A stretch of DNA of 64,000 nucleotides from Flintibacter muris (GTDB taxonomy: Bacteria > Bacillota > Clostridia > Oscillospirales > Oscillospiraceae). The first letter of the stretch is position 1; every line of letters starts with the position of its first letter. Under the pieces are notes generated by a model, which was not told the origin of the DNA, did no database searches, and saw only the letters and a list, made by a program, of their open reading frames with translations. Below, piece after piece: positions 43,247-52,800 of this stretch. The stretch covers positions 62,001-126,000 of the forward strand of contig NZ_CALPCP010000003.1 of NCBI RefSeq assembly GCF_943192995.1, read 5' to 3'. The position numbers were made by a program, and so were the translations under genes.

Positions 43247-45338
43247 GAAACCAAGTGTGGCAATGTCTCTGTCAAAGGTGCTGGGGGCCAGGAGCCGGAA
43301 AGACGGCTATGTGGAGGGTAACGGCTGGCTGGTAAGCTGGTGTGTGGGGCATCTGGTGGAACTGGCCCCGGCTGACGCCTACGACCCCCGCTACTCCAAG
43401 TGGGCCTATGACGATCTCCCCATCATCCCCCAGCCGTGGCAGTTCCAAGTGCTGCCGGATACCAGGAAGCAGTTCAACATCCTGCGCCAGCTTATGAGCC
43501 GGGATGATGTGGACACGGTGATCTGTGCCACCGACGCGGGGCGGGAGGGAGAACTGATTTTCCGGCTGACCTATGACCTCTGCCAATGCACAAAACCTGT
43601 CAAGCGGCTGTGGATTTCCTCTATGGAGGAATCCGCTATCCGCAAGGGCTTTGACAATCTGGTGGACGGTCAGAAGTACAACAACCTCTACGCCGCCGCC
43701 CTCTGCCGCGCCAAGGCGGATTGGCTCATCGGTATCAACGGCACTCGCCTTTTTACTACATTATATAAAGGTAAGACGCTGAACGTGGGCCGGGTGCTGA
43801 CCCCCACACTCACGCTGCTAGCGGAACGGGAAGCGGCGATTGAGCATTTCAAGAAGGAAAAATTTTACACCGTGGAGCTGGACGCACAGGGCATCCGGGC
43901 CTCCAGCGGCAAATTCAATTCCAAGACGGACGCGGAAAAGCTGCGCTCCGCCTGCCTGGGCAAGACCGCCGTGGTCCAGTCCGTCACCAGGAAGGACAAG
44001 ACTGAGCGGCCACCGAAGCTCTACGACCTGACCACCCTTCAGCGGGAGGCCAACCGCCTTTTTGACTACACCGCCCAGCAGACCCTTGACTACCTCCAAT
44101 CCCTCTACGAAAAGCGGCTGGCAACCTATCCCCGGACGGACAGCCGCTATCTGACCGAGGATATGGCGGAGGGCCTGCCCGCTCTCTGCGCCACCGTGGC
44201 CGGTGCGCTGTCTTTCATGGCGGGCCAGCCCCTCCCGGTACACGCTGCCCAGGTGGTAGACAGCAGCAAAGTGACCGACCACCACGCCGTCATTCCCACG
44301 GCGGAGATCGCCGGTGCTGACCTTGCCGCCCTGCCCACCGGGGAGCGGAACATCCTCTACATGATTGCCGTCCGGCTGCTGTGCGCCGTGGGCGAACCCC
44401 ATACCTATGCGGAGACTGCCGTCACGTTGGACTGTGGCGGCGCTTCTTTTATGACCAAGGGCCGCACAGTGGCGGCGGCGGGCTGGAAGGGGACCGAAAA
44501 GGCGTTTCTTTCCACGTTGAAGAAGAAAGCCGAGGAACCGGCCCCATCTCTCCCGGTGCTGTCCGATGGTCAGCGGTTGGAGGGTGCGGACGCTCTGTTG
44601 AAGCAGGGCACTACATCTCCCCCGGCACGATTCACCGAGGACACTCTGCTCTCCGCCATGGAACACGCCAGCGCAGAGGACTTTGCTGCCTTGGAATCCG
44701 TGGAACGGACCGGCCTGGGTACACCCGCCACCCGTGCGGCTATCATTGAAAAGCTGGTGAAATCCGGCTTTGTGGAGCGGAAGAAAAAGCAGCTTCTTCC
44801 CACGGAGAAGGGACTGGCGCTGTCCTGGGCCATGCCCGACCAGCTCAAATCCGCTAAACTGACAGCGGAGTGGGAGGACCGGCTGGGTGCTGTGGAGCGG
44901 GGCGAGCTGTCCCCGGAGGAATTCATGGCCAGGATCACCGCCATGCTCACCAATCTGGTCCGGTCCTACCGGAACGTGAAGCTGGAATCCACCGCCCTCT
45001 CCGATTCTGGGCGGGCAAGGATCGGCAAATGCCCCCGTTGCGGCAAAAACGTGGTGGAGGGTAAAAAGAGCTTCTACTGCGAGGGCTACCACGATACCCC
45101 CTCCTGCGGCTTTGCTCTGTGGAAGAATGACCGCTTCTTTACCAGTAAGCGCAAGGAGCTGACTAAGAAAATCGCCGCTTCTCTCTTGAAAACCGGGCGC
45201 GCGGCTGTCACCGGCCTGTTTTCCGAGAAGAAGGGCGTTTTCTATGACGCCACGGTGGTCCTGGATGATGATGGCGGCAAATTTGTCCGCTTCAAGCTGG
45301 AATTTGACAACAAATCTACGAGAAAGGAAGGGAAATGA
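43227..45338 (+). CDS. topB: Type IA topoisomerase III with apparent ACG start
   Basis: 703 residues. The protein family begins M-[QR]-L-V-I-A-E-K-P-S; here that methionine position is an ACG, 8 bases after aaggag. The upstream GTG at 43218 falls within the Shine-Dalgarno site. The Toprim domain has E-K-P-S and D-A-G-R-E-G-E near 105, the catalytic Tyr301 lies in T-Y-P-R-T-D-S, and a C-terminal zinc ribbon (C-P-R-C-G-K ... Y-C-E-G) starts near 602. It relaxes or decatenates DNA during transfer and is a fixed part of Tn1549-like operons. Confidence 0.93.
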   Translation, partial: TQLVIAEKPSVAMSLSKVLGARSRKDGYVEGNGWLVSWCVGHLVELAPADAYDPRYSKWAYDDLPIIPQPWQFQVLPDTRKQFNILRQLMSRDDVDTVICATDAGREGELIFRLTYDLCQCTKPVKRLWISSMEESAIRKGFDNLVDGQKYNNLYAAALCRAKADWLIGINGTRLFTTLYKGKTLNVGRVLTPTLTLLAEREAAIEHFKKEKFYTVELDAQGIRASSGKFNSKTDAEKLRSACLGKTAVVQSVTRKDKTERPPKLYDLTTLQREANRLFDYTAQQTLDYLQSLYEKRLATYPRTDSRYLTEDMAEGLPALCATVAGALSFMAGQPLPVHAAQVVDSSKVTDHHAVIPTAEIAGADLAALPTGERNILYMIAVRLLCAVGEPHTYAETAVTLDCGGASFMTKGRTVAAAGWKGTEKAFLSTLKKKAEEPAPSLPVLSDGQRLEGADALLKQGTTSPPARFTEDTLLSAMEHASAEDFAALESVERTGLGTPATRAAIIEKLVKSGFVERKKKQLLPTEKGLALSWAMPDQLKSAKLTAEWEDRLGAVERGELSPEEFMARITAMLTNLVRSYRNVKLESTALSDSGRARIGKCPRCGKNVVEGKKSFYCEGYHDTPSCGFALWKNDRFFTSKRKELTKKIAASLLKTGRAAVTGLFSEKKGVFYDATVVLDDDGGKFVRFKLEFDNKSTRKEGK

Positions 45339-45748
45339 ATATGAATCATAACAACAATATTTTTGACCGCCGTTTGAGAGGGCTGCTGTCTGCCAGCGGT
45401 GTGGAGCGCGGGGAGCTGGCCCGTCACCTGGGCGTGTCCGTGCCCACGGTCAACCGCTGGCTCAACGGTATCAGCACCCCCAACGCCTACCAGCTCCGGG
45501 AGATCACCCACTACTTCGGTATGCCCTACGACTGGTTCCTGGAAGCGGACGGCGGCGTCCCCAATGCGGATGATCTGGCCGTCAAGCTGGGTCTGTCCCC
45601 GGAGACGGTGGAGGCCCTGCTGGAGCTGGCTGGCTCCGAGAGTGAGGAAGTGCTGACGGCGGTGGACGATGCCGTCTGCGCCGTGATCTCCACCATCAAC
45701 GCCGTGTACGGCGATCTGCTGGCGATTGCCGAGAACAGCGGGGGTTGA
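45335..45748 (+). CDS. XRE-family regulator in transfer operon
   Basis: 137 residues. The N-terminal helix-turn-helix (R-G-E-L-A-R-H-L-G-V-S-V-P-T-V-N-R-W-L-N-G) is clear; the C-terminal half is acidic and Val/Ala-rich, probably a dimerisation part. It overlaps the topoisomerase stop (ATGA) and is read with the operon, so it may give feedback on transfer gene expression. Confidence 0.85.
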   Translation: MNMNHNNNIFDRRLRGLLSASGVERGELARHLGVSVPTVNRWLNGISTPNAYQLREITHYFGMPYDWFLEADGGVPNADDLAVKLGLSPETVEALLELAGSESEEVLTAVDDAVCAVISTINAVYGDLLAIAENSGG

Positions 45749-45752
45749 GCCT

Positions 45753-46163
45753 ATGCGTGATGTAGAACAGGTTATTGCGGGGCTGAAAAGTGAGGCGATC
45801 CGCGAGATTACCAAGGAAAACGCCCGCCCCGAAGCTCAGTTGGCATGGTATTGGACCTATATTGGTTCCCTGGATATGGCCCAGCAGTTAGGGCTTATCA
45901 ATGACGCGCGCCGTCAGGCGCTTTACAGGGAGGTGGAGCAATTCAAGCCCGCATATGAAGTAAAGGTCCCCCAGGAGGTGAAGCCGAACCATTTGGCGGC
46001 GGCTGAAATGAGCGTGGAGGGCAACTACAACCAGATTGACAGCATCATCAACAATGAAGCCCCCAAGCCGCCCTCTGTCCTGGATAATCTGCGCCAGTGC
46101 CAGGAGGAAGCCGGGAAGTCCCAGGGCGGGGCCGCTCCCCCCAGCCGGGACCCGGAGAGGTGA
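45753..46163 (+). CDS. Hypothetical tagged protein of transfer operon
   Basis: 136 residues, start chosen at ATG 45753 just after the previous stop. The helical N-terminus (V-I-A-G-L-K-S-E-A-I-R-E-I-T, W-Y-W-T-Y-I-G-S-L-D-M-A) is unrecognised. P-P-S-V-L-D-N-L begins 31 residues from the C-terminus and fits the P-S-[IV]-x-x-x-L tag of other transfer proteins, which suggests it belongs to the same complex or export set. Confidence 0.65.
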   Translation: MRDVEQVIAGLKSEAIREITKENARPEAQLAWYWTYIGSLDMAQQLGLINDARRQALYREVEQFKPAYEVKVPQEVKPNHLAAAEMSVEGNYNQIDSIINNEAPKPPSVLDNLRQCQEEAGKSQGGAAPPSRDPER

Positions 46164-46167
46164 CGCC

Positions 46168-46461
46168 ATGCGGCTGACCAACATCGAGAAGGAGACGGTT
46201 ATCAATTTCAACGAGGCGGAGCGCACAGCCAGTATCTACACCCACAACGAGGCTTTGAAGCATCAGCTTTTGGAGCTGTGCCAGTCCCACCCGGAGCAGG
46301 TGCGCCAGACCGCCGCTAACGCCTGGGGCGGGCTGACGTTTGAACTGCCGAAGAAGTGGCTGAAGGTGACGCTGCCCCGTGTCCTCTCTCCAGCGCAGAG
46401 GGCTGTGCTGGACAGGATGAACCAGAACAAGCAGACCCCCCTGATTCCTAACAATCATTGA
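46168..46461 (+). CDS. Conserved hypothetical protein (97 aa)
   Basis: ATG four bases after the previous stop. E-K-E-T-V-I-N-F-N-E-A-E-R-T-A-S-I-Y-T-H-N lies near the N-terminus and W-L-K-V-T-L-P in the middle. Short proteins with this N-terminal pattern are common next to transfer genes in gut Clostridia elements, as far as I recall, but no function is assigned. The end of this gene contains the -35 box of the next promoter. Confidence 0.65.
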   Translation: MRLTNIEKETVINFNEAERTASIYTHNEALKHQLLELCQSHPEQVRQTAANAWGGLTFELPKKWLKVTLPRVLSPAQRAVLDRMNQNKQTPLIPNNH

Positions 46462-46487
46462 CAGGGCCGCGCTTGGCAGGTTATAAT
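46458..46487 (+). promoter_or_regulatory. Consensus sigma-A promoter
   Basis: TTGACA (46458-46463), 18-base spacer, TATAAT (46482-46487), 45 bases before the small membrane protein gene. Confidence 0.85.
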
Positions 46488-46532
46488 TGTTTCGTAGGAA
46501 GTAACCGCATCGTATCGAAGGGAGGAACCACT

Positions 46533-46763
46533 ATGAAGCGAATATTTGCCAGCGCGGACGAATTTATCAGGCGGAGTGACTGGAAGGATTTGGCTATTGT
46601 CAAGTTCTGTCTGTTTTCCATCGGTCTGCTGGTGGGTCTGCAAATAACGGAGAAGTGCAAGAAGGGTGTGCGGATTGCCGCTTCGGTGGTGTTTACCCTC
46701 ACATATATTCCCCTGATGGTCAAGTATTTGGGGATTCTCACAGGAAAAGGCGAAAAAGCCTGA
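46533..46763 (+). CDS. Small two-helix membrane protein (76 aa)
   Basis: ATG behind ggagg, with its own consensus promoter and terminator, so it is a monocistronic unit. Two helices (V-K-F-C-L-F-S-I-G-L-L-V-G-L and I-A-A-S-V-V-F-T-L-T-Y-I-P-L) flank a short basic loop with E-K-C-K-K-G. Similar small proteins in Firmicutes are labelled phosphate-transporter permease-like without evidence. Its strong promoter suggests high expression; role unknown. Confidence 0.7.
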   Translation: MKRIFASADEFIRRSDWKDLAIVKFCLFSIGLLVGLQITEKCKKGVRIAASVVFTLTYIPLMVKYLGILTGKGEKA

Positions 46764-46779
46764 CCACACAATTTATAAG

Positions 46780-46826
46780 GCCCGGAGGGGAACAGTCTGA
46801 CCGCTGTTCCCCTCCGGGCTTTTCTA
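46780..46826 (+). terminator. Strong Rho-independent terminator
   Basis: A perfect 16-bp stem (46780-46795 with 46804-46819), 8-base loop and a run of T. Confidence 0.92.
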
Positions 46827-46847
46827 TTCTGAAATAAGGAGGTTTTC

Positions 46848-49800
46848 ATGGCAAGCAAACTACAATTTGTATCCGAGCTGGCAAGCCACACCGCCCAAAC
46901 CGTCACGCGGGATGTGGACGGCTGGAAGCAGTATTTAACTACCGCCAGCCGCCTTTATAAATACCGCTTTGATGAACAGCTTTTGATCTATGCCCAGCGC
47001 CCGGATGCCACCGCCTGCGCCAGCATGGAGCTGTGGAACGACACCATGCGGCGGTGGGTGAAACCCCGCTCCAAGGGCATTGCCCTGATTCGGAAGGACA
47101 AGCGGGGCAAGTCTCATCTGGAATATGTCTTTGACGTAGCTGACACCCGCCCCGTCCGTGGGGCGCGTGAGCCGTATCTGTGGGAAATGACGGCGGAGAA
47201 ATCCGGTGCAGTGGCAGAGGCGTTGGAGCGGCAGTACGGCCCCAGCGAGGAAACGGACATCGGCTGGCAGATCATGGAACAGGCCAAGCGCGCCGTAAGC
47301 GAGGTCTACCGGGACCCGCTGGAGGACCTGCGCTATGATGTGCGGGACAGCCTTTTGGAAGAACTGGACGATCTCAATCTGGAGGTACGCTATAAAAACC
47401 TCCTGACCGCCAGCGTCCAGTTTACCATCCTGACCCGCTGCGGCCTGGACCCCAGCGAGTATTTGGAGGACGAGGACCTTGCGGGCATTACCGAGTTCTC
47501 CACACCCGCCGTCCTGCACCATCTGGGCCGCGCTGCCAGCCAGGTTTCCATGGACCTTCTCAACGAAATTGGCCGCGCCGTCAAAACCTATGACCGGGAA
47601 CAGGCGAAAAATAAAGAAAAAAATATTGAAAAACCTCTTGCAAAATCGCCCGTGATGGACTATACTAAGGTCAAGGAAGAATTTAACACTGTAAAGCGTG
47701 AAAGTGAAGAAAGGAGCGTCAATCATGACGAAGGAGCTGACCTACAAACAGGCGGGCGATTACCTGATTCCCGACCTGACACTGGACGGAGCGGAGGAAT
47801 TGGAGGAAATGCCCCTGGGCAAGTACGGAATGCTGCGGGAGACGTTTCTGGAAGAACGACACCCAGGGACGTACACCTCCATGCTGCTGACGGGGCGGCT
47901 GTACCCCCACCTGCGGGAGATCGACCGGCAGGCGCGGGAGCAGGTGGACCGGATGGTGGCCGAGTTGAAGAAGCAGAACGGAGTGGACGAAGCGATGAAG
48001 GCCCGCGATCAGATGGGCTGGGTCCAGGCGGTGAACAGCTTCACGGCCCAGGCGGAGGAAGTGGTTCTGACGGAGATCGTCTACAAGTAAATCCAGAGGG
48101 TGAACCGGCGGCGGGCGAACAGCCCGCCGCTTCTGCGTCTGCGGAGGAACCGCCTGTCCCTGGGTCGCCGGACCTCTCCCTGTTCTCCCTGTTCCCCACG
48201 GTGGAAGAACAGATTGAGAATATCGCCCAGGCCCAGGCGGAGGATCGCCAGACGGCCCAGCAGCAGACATCCCTCCCTGCCGGTCTTGTGCCGCCTGCGG
48301 TCATTGGCCGCGCCCTCACCAGCGGCGGCAATGGGCGGCACAGCATCGAGCATATTGTGGCCTTCTTCCAGAAGGGTCCCACCGGTTCCGCTGCCGCCTC
48401 GTTTATGGCAAAAGAGTTTGGCGAGGGCGGCAAGGGCGTTACCATTGACGGACAGGAATATTCTCTGTGGTTTAACAGCGAGGGCTTCCGCATCGCGCCG
48501 GGACGGTCCGCATTTGGCCCTGGCAGCACGCTTATATCCTGGGTGAACGCCGCCGCTATGACCTCCAACCTCCTGCGGGATGGAACATTTGCTACGCAGG
48601 ATAAAGTTGACGCCGCTCCTGATAACGAAGTGCGGGAGCTGGCGGAAAAGCTGTGGTATCTGCGGCAGGATTTCAGCGACAGAGCAAAGGAATTTCACCT
48701 TCTGTCCACGATTTCTAGTCATTTTATGCAAAAAGGCTTCCCGGAAGATACAAAGGAGATTGCCCGCCTGCTGAGAATTCCAGCCTACTGGAGCGACATT
48801 AAACGCCAAATGGACGTATTTGTGGACGTATATGAATCCGAGCCAGACCTTTTGCGATTCAGGCAGATACATGACCCGCAAAAATTGGCAAATGACCTCC
48901 ACCTTCTGTTTACGTTCAGAGAACAATTCCAAGGAGCAGAGGGCTTTACTCCGGCAAAGGCCAGCTTCATCACGGAGGACGAGATCACCCGCCTGCTGAC
49001 CGGAGGCCCCAGCATTGCCGAGAGCAAGCTGCAAATATACTCCTATTTTGTCCAGGGCCACAACGCCAAAGAGTGCGCTGATTTTCTGAAAAGCAGCTAT
49101 GGCGAAGGTGGACGCTGCTATACCGGCTATGACGAGAACTATGGCACCAAGGGAATCCGTTTCACCCGTTCGGATGAGGAATCCGGCTATAAGGGCTATG
49201 ATACGGTCACGCTGAACTGGAACCAGGTGCAGAAGCGTGTCCGAGCCTTGATTGACAGCGGGCAGTACCTCAACGATCAGGAAAAGGCGTATCTTCCGGC
49301 CTATGAGAAAGTAACCCTTGCCCGGCGGATTTATCATTTTTACAGCATGGACCCCAACCGGACCAATCCCCCCGGCAATGATATGGACGCCGCCGTGAAG
49401 AAAATCCGGGCCATTCTGGAATCTGATGATTCCAAGAAACACTCTAAACTGTACGGCGAAATGTTCACCATTATGGCTGCTGTTTCCCCGGACAGCCCGG
49501 AGTACCGGCGGATGATCCCCGTCCTGCGGGATATGGAGACATTTACGCGGGGTGAATATTCTCTGTATGAACCTCTGCCGGAAGTTGTTTTGCAAACGGA
49601 GCGTCAGGCGAAACAGGCGGCAAAGGAGGCCCAGCGCGCGGCCCCCACGCCCCAACGCACACCTTCCGAAGCCCCGCCCGCTTCCAGCGACCGGCTGGCG
49701 GCTGCGGCCCGCGCCCTGGCAAATAAGAAACGGCCAACGGCCCAGGAGGACCAGAGCGGCCAATTCAGCCTGTTCTCCCCGGCAGCGTCCGCTCCGCTGG

Positions 49801-52800
49801 AACCGGAACCCTCTGCCCCTCCCCAGGCGGCAGAGCATGAGGAAACCTCCCGCTCTCCGTGGTGGGACGGCTACAAGGAGATCAAAGAGGCAAATCCCCA
49901 CAATATCGTGCTGTTTCAAGTGGGCGATTTCTTTGAGATGTTCGGTGAGGATGCCAAAACCGCCTCTGCCCTGCTGGACCTCAGCCTGACTACCCGGCCC
50001 ATAGCTGGCGTTGGGCGTGTGGAGATGTGCGGCGTTCCCGTCCACGCGGTAGAGCAGTACGTTGAAAAGCTGCGGGAATTTCATTCTGTGACCCTTGCGC
50101 CCGTTGAGGCGCAGACCGGGGAGCGCCAGCCCAGCACCTTGCTTTCCCGGCAGGAACAGGCCATTCAGGACAGCGGCGAACAGGGATGGCAAACTACTGT
50201 CACCGAGCGCAACTATCAGGCCACGGTAACTGCGGAGGAAGCGCCGCTTCTGGCAAGGCTCATGCAGACCAATGAAATCAGTGCCGCGCAGTTTAACCAT
50301 GAGAACGGCGAAGTTACATTCAGCTTCCCAGCGGCGGACCGGGACGCGGTTGAAAATCTGATCGCCAAACTGAGGGCGGAACTGGCGAAAGCGGTGGCGG
50401 CATCGTATCCCTCTGAAAAATCCCAAAAGCCCGGACGGACCAAGGTGGAGCTGAATTACCGCAATTTTGTGAAGCTGTTCCCGGAAATCGCCAGCGGTGA
50501 GTACCGCTATCTGCGCATGGAGGCAGGCGAGGACGGCGGGGCTATGATGCCCCTCCACCTGGAATGGATTGACACGGACGTGATCGCCGTCAGCCATACC
50601 TATACGCAGAATGGCGATCTCATGCGCGACCCGGAAATGACCTTCCGGGTGGACCGGGAGAAGGGGACCCTGGAACCGCTGACCTTCCGGCAGGACGGCT
50701 CTATTCAGATTTATCAGGAGGTCTACCCGGAACCCGGCAAGTGGATTCCCAAGCTGCACCGGGATTTGAACACCTTTGCCCAACAGTGGTTGAAAAACAT
50801 CAGTCAGCAGGGCTACCACAAGCGGGAGGCCGTTGTGGTCCGGGGCGGCGAGGACGTGCGCCTGACCTTTGACCAGGACGGCAAGGCGGTGGAAAATGGC
50901 GGTTTAGGCGATAATCCTACCATCAGGCAGATTTATGAGCATTATGCGCCTATGGTCAAGAATCTGGTGCTGGCGGATACAGCATATCGAAACGCTTGCG
51001 CCAATTCTGACCAGGACCTTGCCCGTCTGGAGGGCAACGAGGCCATCAAGCGGGCGGTGCTGTCTATCAATGAGACGCCGCTGTTAAAGCAGTATTATGA
51101 TAATACCGCTTTCCACAACCAACTGCACCAAGAAATCATCGGTGAAACTTACCCCGCGCTGTCCCAGCCGGAGCAGGCTGCAAAAGCGCCCGTTTCAATG
51201 GATTCCCCGGAGCGGTTTGAAGTTTCCCGGCTGTGGGGGGACGGTCCTTTTGTCATTTATGACAATGCGCTGGAACGCTTCTACAAGGAAGGAAACCATA
51301 TACTGCAATTCGTGGAGCAGGGCAGCGCAGAGAATTATCTGGCGAATATTCACCGCACCTCCGGCCAGACAGTCCCCACGGAACCTTCGGCAGATTGGGT
51401 GGTCACTCCGGTCACGCTCTATGAGAAAGCATTGACCATTCTGGACCGGACAGTTTGGAATAGTAGCCATTTTAACTTCTTATACGACCGTGATCTGGAT
51501 TACGATGAAGCGGCGGACGCCCTGAACGCTGAAATGCCCGATCTTATAGAGGCGGCGAGGGGCTATCCCGACATTCTCGCCGCGTTCCACTCTCTCCCCA
51601 TGTTCCGGGAGTGGCTAGTAGAGGACCTCATGGAGCGCAGCTATCAGGATGTGATTATGGACCCGCGCCTTGCGCCGGAACGGTATGCCGATTCTCCTGA
51701 TTGCCCGGAGTGGGCGCGGAAGGTTCCCGCCGTGGACCATTCGGAACCAGAACAGGGGGAGGCCGGTACAGAGATACCCCCAACACCGGAGACTGTGCCG
51801 GACCCCACCGGGGCGGGTATGCTGGAGCAGGTGGAAAGGGCCGACGCCGCCCCCGCTGAACCTGATCTTACCCCCAATGTTGACGAATATCTGGACCTGA
51901 AAGCCCGATACCCGGACAAGCTCGTCGGCGTTCAGGTGGGGGACTATATGCTGTTCTACGGGAAGGACGCCGAAGCAGCGGCCCCCGCCATGGGGAAGGA
52001 CTTGCTGACGCGGGACATTCCCGGCCTGGGCAGCACCTTTGTTACCGGGACCTCCCTGGGCTGGCAGTCCGCATTGACGGACCTGCTGGAGCATGGGCAT
52101 AGCGTGGTCATGGCACGGCCTGACCCTGAACGCGGCCCGGACGCGCCCTATGAGATCATCAAGGAGCGGAGCGCGGCGGAGTTCATCCCCCTGGGCATGG
52201 AACTGACCATGGACGGGCGGCGCATGAAGATCGACAGCGTGGACTTCCAGGCGGGGACCGTCAGCCTGCTGGACTTGGATATGAAGGGCTGGTTTCCTAT
52301 TTTCCGCTCAGAGCCGATTCCCTTTGTCCGTGAATTTATAGAGGAAGCCCAGCGCAGAGAGGAATACACCATTGCGGAGGTGGCGGCACACCGTCAACGG
52401 CTGGAGGCCGCTGATGAAATCCCCGTGGGCACGGAGCTGACTGTGGACGGACAGCGTGTCAAAATCCACAGTGTAGATGTGGAACATGATATTGTCCGCC
52501 TGAAAATTCTGGATACGGCCTATTCCTATCTCCAGCGGTCCATCCAGGCGGTGCGGGACCTTGTTGCCAAAGCCCGCACCGCCATCCTTGGCGCGGATGA
52601 TTCCCCGCCTTCCCCCGAACCGGAGTCGGAACAGGTGGAGATTGACGGCGGGCAGGTGGTTCCGCCCCCTCCGCCAGCTTCCCGCCAACCGCGCCGGGAA
52701 CGTCATAATTTCCAGATCACCAATGATAACCTGGGCGTGGGCGGCGAAAAAACGAAATATCAGTACAATGTGGCGGCTATCCGTACCTTGAAACAGATTG

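Noticed and set aside
47690..48100. Frameshift or decay of the giant gene by tnpV insertion
   Set aside because: The outer frame stays open through the region and the inner frame is complete with its own ribosome site, so both are treated as intact.
48081..50819. A 912-residue minus-strand open frame opposite the giant methylase/helicase gene
   Set aside because: Same codon-bias shadow; no motif, no promoter, and the plus strand encodes recognisable domains.
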